A DNA stretch of 64,000 nucleotides, taken from assembly GCA_027923505.1 (NCBI GenBank), contig BROI01000020.1, forward strand, positions 124,001 through 188,000, written 5' to 3'. This stretch comes from Mayamaea pseudoterrestris. Its lineage: Eukaryota > Bacillariophyta > Bacillariophyceae > Sellaphorales > Sellaphoraceae. This document shows positions 14,723-25,190 of the stretch, piece by piece. How positions within the stretch are numbered: position 1 is the stretch's first letter; each line of letters opens with the position of its first letter. Below the pieces are notes generated by a model. The model saw only the letters and a program-made list of their open reading frames with translations. It ran no database searches and was not told the origin of the DNA. Made by a program: the position numbers and the translations under genes.

Positions 14723-15042
14723 AAGGTGACTTGATAATCGCATGCAACAGATATACATACATACATACATAAAATATGAAAGTTTCTATTTGCTTGACGG
14801 TACCTGTAGCTCGCCTACCTCGTACTTCGCACCGTCGGCTGTAGCGGTAGGTATGTACTGATACAAGTAATACAAGAATAGCTAGGAATGGATTGAGAGT
14901 CGCACTGGTTTACAGTTAGTCATGTTGCGCTGCGACGAACGACACTTGCATCGCTTCGTCACCATGGCATTCATCTGCTCGCGTTGGTCAAAACGCAGCG
15001 GCATCTTCATATAGAACATAATATCAATTAGCCCTTATAAAC
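14723..15042. other. Intergenic, with ATAC microsatellite
   Basis: Spacer between the HECT gene and the next start codon. It holds a 4.5-copy ATAC tandem repeat at 14753-14770 and several GTAC-containing words. No gene is visible. Confidence 0.7.
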
Positions 15043-15507
15043 ATGTCATCTGGCGTTTCGGCTTGGCATAAGAAACAGCACAAGAAACAACTACTGAAAA
15101 ACAAAACCACTCGCCTTGCCGCCCGCGATGCCAAGGTGATTGAAACCAAGACTGTCGCGGAGATTGACGCTGAGATCCGCAACCTACAACGCCCGTACAA
15201 AAAGAATGAGGATAACATCATGCCACATGCGATTCGATCCAAAATCGATCGATTAAACAAGGAACGCAAACTGCTGCAGCAGGAACTTGAGTCGAAACCA
15301 GTTGCAGCAGCAGCATCCAACACCAAGACTACTACGTTTGTACCACTGGAGCGACCGCAAGTGAGCATATACTACGACGCAGTAATGAACCCATACGGTG
15401 AACCGCCTCCGGGACAGCCGCGCCTGTACCATCGCAAACCTTCCTTGGGTGGAGGCGTGACGCGAACCTTGATGGAGGCGTGGGTGCCGGGTGAGCCAGA
15501 GTTCATT

Positions 15508-15540
<33 letters not shown>

Positions 15541-16947
15541 AGACATGCACCACCCCAACAGAGAAATGCACAAATAAAAGTTAATAAAGCTGATGCATCA
15601 TCGCAAAGGCCTGCTCACAAGCCGACGAACCAGCAGCAACGTTCCTCACGCACAGACGACAAGCAACCATCCGTTGAGAAAGCCAAGACTGAAACCAAGC
15701 AGCAAGAACCACCAGAAGAACCAAAGCAACCTGCACCTATCATATCCAAGTACTTGGTCGATCCCACGCAATTGCCCGAAATGCCGGAAGCATCCGCATC
15801 GGTTCGTCGCCGTGGTTTGAAGCACGACATTTGGGCGTCGAGCGACGAAGTCGACTACGAGGCAACCGTTGGAAGCTTTGTTGGTTTGGATGGAAGCGTG
15901 GCAGTGGAACGAAGCGACTATTATTACATAGACGCGTCTGGATCAACACAGGGACCCTTTCCGGAGGCGAACATGCGGCAGTGGACGAGTGCGGGGTTCT
16001 TTTCAGGTGAAACGTTGATACGAACCAGCAAAAGCAAGCACTTTACGAAACTGGGTCAATGCTCTGCGTTGGCGAGTGCACTGCCGGAAAAGCAAAAGCA
16101 AAATCAAGCAAAGGATGATTTGAAGGATGATAGTGGCTTGGAGAGTCGTATTGCCATGTTGAAGCAAGAGAATGACGATGCGGAGGAAGATGACACTGTC
16201 GAGGCTCGAATTGCCAGACTAAAAGGAAACCATCCGCAACAAATAGATACAGATGCAGAAGATAGAGAAGAAGATAGCATAGAGGCGCGAACTGCAAGGC
16301 TCAAAGATGGGCCAAGCAAAATGCATATGAACAACGAACTGGAGGACGACCACCGGAATGAAGAACGAGTCGCTTCGCGGCAGCATGAGGAGCCATGCAA
16401 CGACAAACAAGACGAAGTAGACGATAGCTTCGAGACTCGTATAGCAGTTTTGAAAAAAGATCATTCTGCAGAGTTACGGAATGACGACGATGATAATACA
16501 AGTGTGGTTGATGAACATGACTTAGTTGCTCGCCCTGTAAAAAGTGCGGAAGGAGGCCACGAGCAAACAATGTTCAAAGCACCTGAAGGTGCATTTGCAG
16601 CGACATATACAGACAATGACACTGACGAGACTACTGCCTACCCTTATCCTGTGGGGGATGCCGATGAGCTTCCAGCGTATCCTATCGACGAGGACGACTT
16701 TGAAGTCGCTCCGTACCCGCTGCACGACGCAGAATATCCAGTTACAGACGAATACCCTGCTACCGATGATTATCCAGCGACAGATGCGTATCCTATCTCT
16801 GATCCATATCCGGATGCAGGCGCAACGGACAACCGAAATTCAGTCGAGGAAAGTCATAGGGAGCCGCCCAAGAAGAAAATAAAGGCGGATAAGGACGTTG
16901 TCGCATTCATTCCATCGCATTTGCACAGACGAAAAGCTAAAAAGTAG
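15043..16947 (+). CDS. WBP11-like splicing protein with GYF domain
   Basis: Probable nuclear pre-mRNA splicing factor of 634 aa. Residues 1-85 are Lys/Arg-rich and match the Wbp11 N-terminal region (WHKKQHKKQLLKNK, then a charged helical segment). An 11-Pro run at about 156-166 is a likely ligand for WW or GYF domains. A GYF domain lies at about 292-340 (YYYIDASGSTQGPF, then W..AGFF). The middle contains four diverged repeats of the type ESRIAMLK / EARIARLK, and the C-terminal third has repeated YP dipeptides in acidic sequence, ending in a basic tail that could be a nuclear localisation signal. Human WBP11 has no GYF domain; CD2BP2 does. The family match is by eye, and the combination is the notable point. 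Confidence 0.8.
15508..15540 (+). repeat. (CCG)11 trinucleotide repeat coding poly-Pro
   Basis: Eleven perfect CCG copies inside the WBP11-like gene, coding 11 prolines. All codons are identical, so this looks like a slippage-prone microsatellite. Confidence 0.95.
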
Positions 16948-16994
16948 GAGCAGTTATATCTTTATAATTATATTTGCTGTATGTATTGACTCGT

Positions 16995-18833
16995 TCATAG
17001 CGGGCGACCAAGTGGCCGTAGGTCGACCGCTCCAATGTCCGCACTAGGATGAGTCCGTTCATATTCGACAACGGTTGCACGAAGCTTCTTCAAGACTGTG
17101 AACACACTCGGTCTTCGTTCGCTTTGATAGTGCCAACAATCTTCCATTATATCTACAAGAGTCTGTTGTATCAGCGTCCCATTTCGAAAGGCCGGATCTA
17201 TACACGGTGTCTCCTTTCGGTGAACAAGTGCTTTGACAGCTTCTCTATGACTCTTCTCATGATAAAATGGCATGAGACCGGTCAGTAGATTGTATAAAAT
17301 GCTTCCTAGGACGTGCACATCGGCGCTTTCATCAGTTGGTTCGCCCGTGTTTTCCTGCGGCGACCGGTACACACTATCAAATTCGCCGTTAAATTTACAG
17401 TACTTTTGATCTTTCTCGTTCCATTCCATGACAATAGCATTGTTGAAATCGTTTAGTTTGATATTACCGTCTTGTGTGACGACCCATTGGAACACTTGTA
17501 AGTCGTCGTTTACAATTACGCCATTGACGTTTCCTGCAGGCGAAAAAGTATACTGTGAGCAACTCACCATCAACAATACAAACCAGCACATTCGCAACAC
17601 AAGCAGCTATCACATACCATGCATGGCTGCCAAGCTTTCCGCCATTCTCAAGGCCAGCTTGAGCCGCTGCTCATCCTCCAAGTCATTCAGCGACGTGCTG
17701 TTATACTCCAGTTGCTTGCGCTGCACCCTTTCTAATGACATGAGTTCCTGCGAGTAAAAGACCGAGTTGCGAATCGACTGACCAGTTTCCACCAAAATGC
17801 TCGTTCCGCAGTGTCCGTAAATGTCAGCCGTCGCTCGACTGTCCAGTGTTTGCGACATGACCAGTGCCTCCAAGTGCACCTGCTTGACGGTGAGTGCGTT
17901 CCAGTCCAGAGCCAGACGCAGATTCTTCATGACTATCGTATTTTGTGTGTCTGTGATTGCTTCATCATTGAGACTTGTAGATAGTCGTTTCGTTTCCTGC
18001 AGCAGCCACGCCATGCGAAACGAGCCTTCACTCAAGTACTTGATGGCATAGTTTTGCAGATTGGATGCTACAGATAGCTGCGGAATGTACACTTCATGCA
18101 TGGAGTTGCAGTTCAAATTGGTTTCAAACGACCACTTTGGTCGTTGGCATTTGCTCTCGTGCCAGGAAATTTCGTCGTAATGCTCGTAGCGAGATGGATC
18201 CTTGAGAATGGCAAGGTCCTGGGCGCTTTCGACTTGTATCTCATGCTCGTCCATTCGTCGCAGTAGTTTTGAGCGGTACTTTTGGTATCGAGCTGGATCA
18301 TGTTCTTGAATAAGGCGAGTTTGTTGCTTTATGGTAGAATCGCTGAGAGGAGTGTAGCTAATGCCTCCTCGATTTGGTCGGTTGCTTTCGTGCATCGGCC
18401 TGTTCGGGAATCGTATGCGACCTTTCGTCAGTGTAGCAGTTTGAGTTCCATTCAATGCATCGGAATGATAGTAGCCATGGAGCAATATGCGAGACTCATT
18501 GTAGATAAAGGGTGAAAGATTTGACGCTGTGGATGCGAGCGAAAATAAAACCATGCAGCAGAGGCAGCCTATTGAAATGACTAGTCGCTGGTGTTTAGGC
18601 CGGCAGCAAATTTGCAGCAGTCGCTTCCATACTCTATTGCTTTCGTTGCCAAAGTAGCCACACCGTTCTCGTCTATTGTCGCTTCTGCAATGGCTTGTAG
18701 CGGTGAATGGTGATCGACTAAAAGTCACTGGAAGCACTTGTTGCGGTGACGACAAGAATCGCTTGCGATGGTGAATCGACTCCCTTCCGGGACTACCAAG
18801 GTTAGATTGCTCGGCAAGCTCTCGTCGGCTCAT
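16995..18833 (-). CDS. Type II membrane kinase-like protein (NDFN family), copy A
   Basis: Protein-kinase-fold protein with its catalytic-like domain predicted on the lumenal side. Two exons, 18833-17618 and 17533-16995, flank an 84-nt intron (GTATGT...CTGCAG). Splicing completes a Gly codon and restores alignment with the intronless paralogue at 25683. The frame is open upstream to 18929 but that codon is GTG; the ATG at 18833 is used, giving 584 aa. A hydrophobic segment at about 81-100 is a signal anchor. The DFG motif is replaced by DFN (LNDFNNAI), the HRD loop reads VNDDLQVFQW, and the end of the C lobe is recognisable (E..DCW....ERRPS). I believe the family is widespread in diatoms. Whether it is an active kinase is unknown. 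Confidence 0.8.
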
Positions 18834-19093
18834 GGTGCTCTTCCGACCACACTTGCTTCCGACGTTGTCATGAACAGTGATGAGGTGAGCGATTAGAGTG
18901 CCATGGTCGCGTTGGACATTTCGATGCACTCTCCAGTGTCCCTAAAATCGGATATGCGCATATGCAAGCACTCAACATTCGAGCGATACGGAGTAAGCCA
19001 GGCATGCGCGCAACGCGCACGTTGCAGACAAAGCGATATTGAAAAGAAGCAACTTCCATTCGTGACGTCAGAAGCTTGATTTCAAAATTTCAG

Positions 19094-20482
19094 ATGACGA
19101 CGAGCCATCACTTTTTTGCCTGGCTCGTCGGGTTCAATAAAATGTCGAAGCTGTCGAACAAATGCTTGTCCGTTTTGATTTATAGTCTTGTTTGCCTAAA
19201 TGCAAGAGCTGCAGAAAAGAGAGGCTACGATTTTGGCGTCTGGCAGCCGGTGCCAAAGGGTTTCAATTGGGTACACAGACGAAACGGCATTACGCACTAC
19301 TGGAGCCCATCCCTTGGCGTTTGGAAACACTACAATCTATCGTCACTACTCGATAATCCTATAGAACCAGAAGCATGGACGCAAGGTCGTATGGTCAAAA
19401 ACTGGATATTATTAAATACGACAGCCTTTGAACTGTGGTCACTCTACGAACCATCTTCCGTCGGCCACTGGCCCGTCAGTCGCGCCGCACGCATTGATGG
19501 ACTATTGGAGGCGCACCATGTGTACGTCAAGACACCCTTTCGCATTACGCAGCTTCCAGGCGTTTATTTGCCAGCCAGTGTCGACTTTCCGGAAGGTCAC
19601 GACAGTAGCCGCGTGACCATTGTGCAGGCGGACGCTGCCACCTATAGTGGACCTCGATGGCTGCCGACGAGTCAAGAGGCAGAAATACTACAATATCTAC
19701 AGGATCAAGGTGACGACAAGTTTTTCTACAGACGATGGTCCTTTTCGGAAATGTGGTTGTCCGACACTGTACATGGCTGCAAGGAGGGTCGCAAGATGGG
19801 CTTGTTTGTGCAGTATCATGGCATGACGGGCGAACTACTTCAACTGATTTGCATGAGGGAGCGTAGTATGATGCCAACGACAAGTCCAGAAGCGCTCGTG
19901 TATTACAATCCAGATGTCGACTGCGACTTGGATCGCATGGAGCAGGAGTTAACAAAACTTAATGACAAGACGGAACGAGCAGTATTGAAATCACCCGCAT
20001 CGAGAGCCTTGGCCAATGGCGAGCCAATCGAGCATGTATTAGAGTTGGGAGCATGGGATAATTTCAATGCTCGCATTGTTCAGTGCAAAGGCTTGCTAGG
20101 ACCGGAAACGGCCTGTGTTGTGAAGGATCGACTTGCGGACGAGCTCGTTTACGCCAGTCCCTATTTGAATGACCCTGATTTATACCTCGATTTACGGTGG
20201 AAAGATGGCATGTATGCCAGAATACCCAAACGACTAGTACCAGAAATGGATGACATTTGCCTGGAGATTGGCGGGCTGACGTGCAAGGGCGACTTTCACC
20301 GTCTCATGGCCGTTGGCAGCCGACGTGAAGGTAGCATACATACAACTGTTTATGAACGATGGAGCAAAAAGGAATCTACACAGCCAGTGCCTTCCTTTTG
20401 GGGAGCGGACCGGCAAGGGCAGGCGGAGCGTGGAGCATCAGATGCAAGGGACAAGTCACAACGAGGCCAGTACAGAAGATGA
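19094..20482 (+). CDS. Secreted protein of unknown function
   Basis: I do not recognise a family. The first in-frame ATG is at 19094; starting at the ATG at 19142 instead gives a clean signal peptide (Lys-rich start, hydrophobic core, ARA/AEK cleavage region), so 19142 may be the real start. The mature part, about 420 aa, is rich in Trp, Tyr and acidic residues, has a few Cys (for example CKEGRK, LICMRE, DVDCDLD, LTCKGDF) and no membrane segment. Aromatic density and alternating hydrophobics suggest mostly beta structure. The C-terminal 40 residues are polar and probably disordered. It is divergent from kinase-like copy A across about 260 bp. Confidence 0.75.
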   Translation: MTTSHHFFAWLVGFNKMSKLSNKCLSVLIYSLVCLNARAAEKRGYDFGVWQPVPKGFNWVHRRNGITHYWSPSLGVWKHYNLSSLLDNPIEPEAWTQGRMVKNWILLNTTAFELWSLYEPSSVGHWPVSRAARIDGLLEAHHVYVKTPFRITQLPGVYLPASVDFPEGHDSSRVTIVQADAATYSGPRWLPTSQEAEILQYLQDQGDDKFFYRRWSFSEMWLSDTVHGCKEGRKMGLFVQYHGMTGELLQLICMRERSMMPTTSPEALVYYNPDVDCDLDRMEQELTKLNDKTERAVLKSPASRALANGEPIEHVLELGAWDNFNARIVQCKGLLGPETACVVKDRLADELVYASPYLNDPDLYLDLRWKDGMYARIPKRLVPEMDDICLEIGGLTCKGDFHRLMAVGSRREGSIHTTVYERWSKKESTQPVPSFWGADRQGQAERGASDARDKSQRGQYRR

Positions 20483-20971
20483 CGAGTTTTGAAATATTAG
20501 TAGCCACTACTCTTTAGAATTTGCAACACTTTTGCATCTATAGGTACTGTTAGCATTTCGGTAGCTTAAGTACTTACGACGTACCGGTACGACGTTACAT
20601 GATCATTTGCGAGTACCGGTACCGGGATGCCTGCCAGACAGCCGTTCGAATACCGCAGCGACAGCTTTTGGAGCCGTTGACTTTGAATTATATAGCCATT
20701 CGTTGTCAGACAACGGCATTCGAGTGTTTGCGATCCAAACGATCCAGCAAAACGACTGCTACGTACACCATCGTAGAGCTGTACTGGAGTAGTGTCTGCG
20801 ACTTGCCCATTGCAGCCAGCATAGAGTAACACGGGATTATCGCAGAGCAGAAATCTTGAAGACGGAAGTGCCATTGCCTTCTAATCGGACGAAAGATCCT
20901 CAACCACCGATAACCAGCCAGCTACACAAGTGACAAGTAACACACCTTCCTTCCATTTGTAGTTTGGGATC
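20483..20971. other. Intergenic with two TACCGGTA palindromes
   Basis: No convincing gene. CGTACCGGTACG (20580-20591) is a perfect 12-bp palindrome, and TACCGGTA recurs at 20614-20621, upstream of the next gene. See the finding on this motif. Confidence 0.6.
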
Positions 20972-22528
20972 ATGAGCAAAACTCCTTCTGGGCTCCAAAA
21001 TTCCCAGAACAAGCACGCTTGTGCCTGTAACTGGATCGAGTGTCGCACATACTTTGAAGATATCCACCGAGACGCCAGTGTGAGCCATCCCTGGAATCGA
21101 GACATGGTCACCATTAAACTAAACAAGGGGTGCGCCAAAAGTACTGCGTTGTGGTGCTCCGTTATTTATCACCTCAACCTCAATCCGTCGGCGATGGAGA
21201 CTGACACGCTTTATGTGGCACCTCATCACTGGTCCGTAGAGCTGCTTCGCGACATGGAGAAAGATGGTCGGAAAATGAGAATGAGTACACCACTGACGGC
21301 CAATCAAGCGGCAAAGTACGACACTGAGTTTCTTAAAACGTCTAACTCGGGCGTAAGAGCGTTATACGTTGAAGCAAACAGAGCTGAGAATCTTCTTGGA
21401 CGCTACAATCATTCTTTCACGATGGAAAAAGAGTGGAAGAAAAAGAAATACGAGTTCGTCCGTGCCCCAACTGTCCTCAAGAAAGAGGTAGCCGAGTTTG
21501 TCGCTTCACTGCGGCCTGCCAGACAGGAACCCTCAACATTGACAGAAGCGGAAATGCGACCTGCAATGCAAAACACTCATGTCAATGGACAAGGACAAGG
21601 CAGACCCGACGCTGACATTGCTTCAAAACGAAAACGGGAAAGTGATTTGGAGATGGATTATACAAATAAGCGAGCTAGACTTCATTGCTCTTCCCCTGTA
21701 ATTCCAGATGAGACTCAAAGCGCACCACGGGACAATGTTGGAGCGGGACGACGAATGCGTCAGACAAAGTTGAGTTTGACTGCTGTCCCTAAAGTTGGAG
21801 ATTCACGTCATGGCGCCAGAGCTGTCGAATTGACAGATCAAGACTTCTCTCGTGTCGCACGAGTTGATTTTACTCCTTCCAACCAAAGCATCATTTTGAG
21901 TCTGCTTAAAGATGTATCGAACACCGAAAATATTGAGGTTATCACGACAGCCCTCAGCAGAATTGCGGACCACTGCGATGATGAGGATGAGCAAGCGATT
22001 ACTCATAACGACGAATTTTTGTTTGCTGGAGGGTATGTCTGCATTGTTGAAGTCCTGAAAAAGTGGTCGGAAGTTGGATCGATTATCGAGCAGGGTTTGC
22101 GTACTCTGGCAACCGTCCTGACTGGTCATGCGAGTAAACCGAGTAACTTTGGATTAGCGGAAGCAATACTCACGGCCATGCAGGACTATTCTGATGACCT
22201 GAATATTCAAGTGACCGGTCTCGACGCTCTTCGCCTGCTGCTGGCTGGCAGCCCCGATAATGTCGAAGTAATGGTGTTAGCCGGTGGATCTCAAATTGTT
22301 CTTCAAGCCATGGCTAGCTTTTTCGACGACTTGTTTGTTCAATCGACTGGATGTAAGATACTTCGCCAAGCAGGCCGTGACGTCCGCCTTGCAAAGTTAG
22401 TTATGATGACACCCAATTTTGCGAGTATACTCTCGAACATTATGTGTCAGAGTGCTGATAAAAATGCTCGGGAGGAGGCCAAGAAAACGCTCTCAACCAT
22501 CACAAAAAAAGTGGACGTTTCGACATAG
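20972..22528 (+). CDS. ARM-repeat protein with a Cys-rich N-terminal domain
   Basis: 518 aa. Residues about 15-130 form a compact region with CACNWIEC, HPW, ALWCSVIYHL and LYVAPHHW; the C-x-C-x4-C spacing and conserved aromatics suggest a small metal-binding domain somewhat like THAP, but I cannot name it. Residues about 130-300 are charged and probably disordered, with basic clusters (KRKRE, NKRAR) that could direct it to the nucleus. Residues about 305-515 are helical repeats of ARM type (repeated motifs such as GL.TLATVL and GLDALRLLL), used for protein binding. No catalytic residues are evident. A nuclear adaptor role is inference only. Confidence 0.75.
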   Translation: MSKTPSGLQNSQNKHACACNWIECRTYFEDIHRDASVSHPWNRDMVTIKLNKGCAKSTALWCSVIYHLNLNPSAMETDTLYVAPHHWSVELLRDMEKDGRKMRMSTPLTANQAAKYDTEFLKTSNSGVRALYVEANRAENLLGRYNHSFTMEKEWKKKKYEFVRAPTVLKKEVAEFVASLRPARQEPSTLTEAEMRPAMQNTHVNGQGQGRPDADIASKRKRESDLEMDYTNKRARLHCSSPVIPDETQSAPRDNVGAGRRMRQTKLSLTAVPKVGDSRHGARAVELTDQDFSRVARVDFTPSNQSIILSLLKDVSNTENIEVITTALSRIADHCDDEDEQAITHNDEFLFAGGYVCIVEVLKKWSEVGSIIEQGLRTLATVLTGHASKPSNFGLAEAILTAMQDYSDDLNIQVTGLDALRLLLAGSPDNVEVMVLAGGSQIVLQAMASFFDDLFVQSTGCKILRQAGRDVRLAKLVMMTPNFASILSNIMCQSADKNAREEAKKTLSTITKKVDVST

Positions 22529-22974
22529 CTTGCACGATCAGTGTATAGCAAAATTTAATTAGTAGTGGTGTAAGTTCAAGATTTGAGCCTCATTGGTATT
22601 ATACAAGTAGTCTCTGCCTGTTTGAACCGTAATCTTCTGCCAGGGCCGCACTATTATACGTCGCATGCCGAGCAATCGTGCGTTATAACTTCATTTTAAG
22701 CAAAGTCTTCAGCCAGTTTGCTCTACTACTACCTACTTACCGAGTGAAATATGCGTACACTTATTGAACCATCCATCAGACGATGCGGCGGCGAAAGCTT
22801 GATGAGCAAAATCTATCGCGCTTGTTCGTCGAGAGTGCGAGGAAAGACACGCCCCACAAGTTCGTTTGGATGCACAAAAAAAAAACTCCATTATCGACGT
22901 TATGATCTTTTTATAATCGCCTTGGGCACTTGAAAGGTTCGCGCGCATTGTGCAAGTCCTCAAATGCGAAGAAA
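22529..22974. other. Intergenic, nothing recognised
   Basis: Convergent 3' region between the ARM-repeat gene and the PIG-L gene. AT-rich stretches could hold polyadenylation signals for both. No gene-like frame was accepted. Confidence 0.6.
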
Positions 22975-23736
22975 TCAATTTTGTTTCTCCTTTTCCATGT
23001 TTGCGTCACGCTCCAACCGGTTGACGTAGGTGTAGCACGAGAATGCCACAAAGAGACGTCGATACCAAACGAACTGGGAAGCGTGCAGCGCCATGCATTT
23101 CCAGTTCAACCTTGGTTGAAGTAGATGGTACTGGACAACGTTTGCTTGCTTTGTCGTGATTGTCAAGGAGGATTGCGGCTGCGCCTTTGTCCATCCAACA
23201 AAGAAGAGCAACGAGAGGCACCAGTAATGAAAAAGTCTCATCCACTCTTGGATTGGCAAATATTTTGCAGCTGGGTTTCTGACAGTGGTCAACGTCCATA
23301 GAGTAAACGTATTGGCGTGCATTTGGCAGAATTGCTTCGTCGCAAGGTAGGTATCAACGTGATTCACATGCCCCGAGACGCCCATTGAGTCGAACGTAAT
23401 CATTCTTACTTGTTTACAGCATATGTTCTCCTGCAGTATTGCATCATTGATTGTTTTGGAAATAATTTTGGCAGTGTAATCAACGTTCCATCGTCGCACC
23501 ATGTGATCAGATATGTTACTGTCGTCGACAATCAGCAGCTTGTTCAGTCGCAACGTTTCGGCCACGGCGCCTAGTTCGCGTCGGCGCGTCTCGCCCAGAC
23601 CATGAAAATTTCCCGTCGTGAGGCAAAGTAGCCACAGTGGAACGTGTGGTTGCTGCATCTGCAGGGCTCGCATCGTTGGCAGGAAAAACATGGACTCGTC
23701 GTCGGGGTGTGCCGTTACGATAATTGTCAACGACAT
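22975..23736 (-). CDS. PIGL: N-acetylglucosaminyl-phosphatidylinositol de-N-acetylase
   Basis: Catalyses the second step of GPI-anchor synthesis, removing acetyl from GlcNAc-PI at the ER membrane. The zinc-binding motif AHPDDE is at residues 9-14 from the chosen ATG, and the second motif (FDSMGVSGHVNH) is intact, so it looks active. A hydrophobic segment (WCLSLLFFVGW) lies in the C-terminal half, whereas animal PIG-L has its anchor at the N terminus. The frame has an earlier ATG at 23859, adding 41 residues. I chose 23736 because a TATA-like TTATATAC sits about 40 nt before it (23771-23780) and family homology starts there. Confidence 0.9.
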   Translation of the reverse strand: MSLTIIVTAHPDDESMFFLPTMRALQMQQPHVPLWLLCLTTGNFHGLGETRRRELGAVAETLRLNKLLIVDDSNISDHMVRRWNVDYTAKIISKTINDAILQENICCKQVRMITFDSMGVSGHVNHVDTYLATKQFCQMHANTFTLWTLTTVRNPAAKYLPIQEWMRLFHYWCLSLLFFVGWTKAQPQSSLTITTKQANVVQYHLLQPRLNWKCMALHASQFVWYRRLFVAFSCYTYVNRLERDANMEKEKQN

Positions 23737-24029
23737 GATGTCATTTGCTTGACTTGCTGGCTCAGTAAATGTATATAATTGCGCTACAGGTTGGTGTCGC
23801 AGGTGAAGGTGAGTTAGAGCGTTTGGCGGATCATGGATCATGATGGTGGTCGTTGACATCCATCGCGGCGCTCGTCGTCCGTTTTCGCGATTGGTGCCTC
23901 TACGACACTCTTAGTCGACCTCCGCATTGTTTTGTTATTATCAACTTACTGTAAATGCCTCGATCTCATTGCCCAACGCCTGGGCATCATATGCAGCCAT
24001 TGCCTCTTCCTTTCTTGCAAATGAAGATT

Positions 24030-25190
24030 CTAGTCTCTTGATGGACTCTTATTATAAAACAGTCCAGGTAGCTGGCCAAAGCGGACAATCTGCGGCGGCG
24101 TTTCTAGATTCCGATCAAGCTTACTGATCGCCAGAGTCAGGCTGGAGACGTAAGGCAGCAGCTGCAACCTGACATACTGTGTCATGCATTCTGCATAGGG
24201 AAGAACCATTGAAATGGTGCTCAAGGAAACAATCAAGAATCGATTTTGCCGCATGATGAATGTAAATTTCAAAAACTCGCCATATTTTGCAAGGTGCGAA
24301 TGATCCGTCTTCTCGTCCATCAATATATCCGCGTCGTCAATAAAAAGTACAACTGAGCTGTCGCCAAGCCATTTTTTGATCTCCCACGGATCAAAGGTGT
24401 AACTCTGGTTATAGAAGTTGTCGAATGCTAGTTTCCAGTCATTGCACTGACCCGGATCAATGCTGGCTTCAAATGCGATTCGCCGGCAAAGTGCTTGCAA
24501 TGGATTAGACTTCTCTTCGTCTCGCACAGGCGAATGGCCGCTATAACTGATAAAGAGTACTGGCAGGTTGACTCCAAGATTGATTTCGTTCGCAATTTCT
24601 TTCAGACTCCTTGTCTTTCCACCGCCAGTGCATCGTACAAATGCCATTGGTAGCACCTCATCATACTGTTTTGTAAGTTCCTTCCTTATTGTTGCAATGA
24701 TGTTGCTCATCCAATCAGGCTCACAAACAAAGTCAGCAGGTTCACTTTCATTTATAGGGGGCGGACGTATGAGCTCAACGTTTTGTAGTGAGCTGTAGTC
24801 AAATGTTTTGGCTTGTTCAGCTGTTGCACGATTTGTCGTCTCTGAATGCTCGTCAATCATTGAGTAAACATGTCCGCTCGTCAGCCTGCGAAAGTTATTT
24901 ATGCCAACAACATCTTTGGTGTCCGTGTCACGCAAACAAGCCAGCGCATTTATTGCTAAAAGTCTCCGTAACGACTTGGCGCTCGTCACGTTCACATGGA
25001 CCATCGTTCCATTGCTGGCTTGGCATGTTATCGACTTGGTCTTCCAAAGGGTCGTCGTTGAGGCGGATGGCAGTCGAAGCTGCTCTGAGCGTTGCTTCAA
25101 ATTGCGACAAGGAGTTACAAAGCCTTGCACTTGCACATATTGAGCACAAAGTAAAAGAGTAATTGAACAGATCAGGATCATTGCAATCAT
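24030..25190 (-). CDS. P-loop NTPase-like protein with signal peptide
   Basis: 386 aa. The frame is open upstream but without an ATG; the ATG at 25190 gives a good signal peptide or signal anchor (MIAMILICSITLLLCA...VQG). A Walker A-like motif CTGGGKTRS is preceded by MAFVR, and a Walker B-like VVLFIDDADIL follows about 100 residues later. The general layout resembles STAND or Crinkler/RHS-type NTPases, in which a short hydrophobic strand precedes the P-loop, but I cannot place it in a named family. An NTPase carrying a secretory signal is unusual; an alternative upstream exon without that signal cannot be excluded (another frame opens with ATG at 25302). Its 3' end faces the PIG-L start about 290 bp away. 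Confidence 0.65.
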   Translation of the reverse strand: MIAMILICSITLLLCAQYVQVQGFVTPCRNLKQRSEQLRLPSASTTTLWKTKSITCQASNGTMVHVNVTSAKSLRRLLAINALACLRDTDTKDVVGINNFRRLTSGHVYSMIDEHSETTNRATAEQAKTFDYSSLQNVELIRPPPINESEPADFVCEPDWMSNIIATIRKELTKQYDEVLPMAFVRCTGGGKTRSLKEIANEINLGVNLPVLFISYSGHSPVRDEEKSNPLQALCRRIAFEASIDPGQCNDWKLAFDNFYNQSYTFDPWEIKKWLGDSSVVLFIDDADILMDEKTDHSHLAKYGEFLKFTFIMRQNRFLIVSLSTISMVLPYAECMTQYVRLQLLPYVSSLTLAISKLDRNLETPPQIVRFGQLPGLFYNKSPSRD

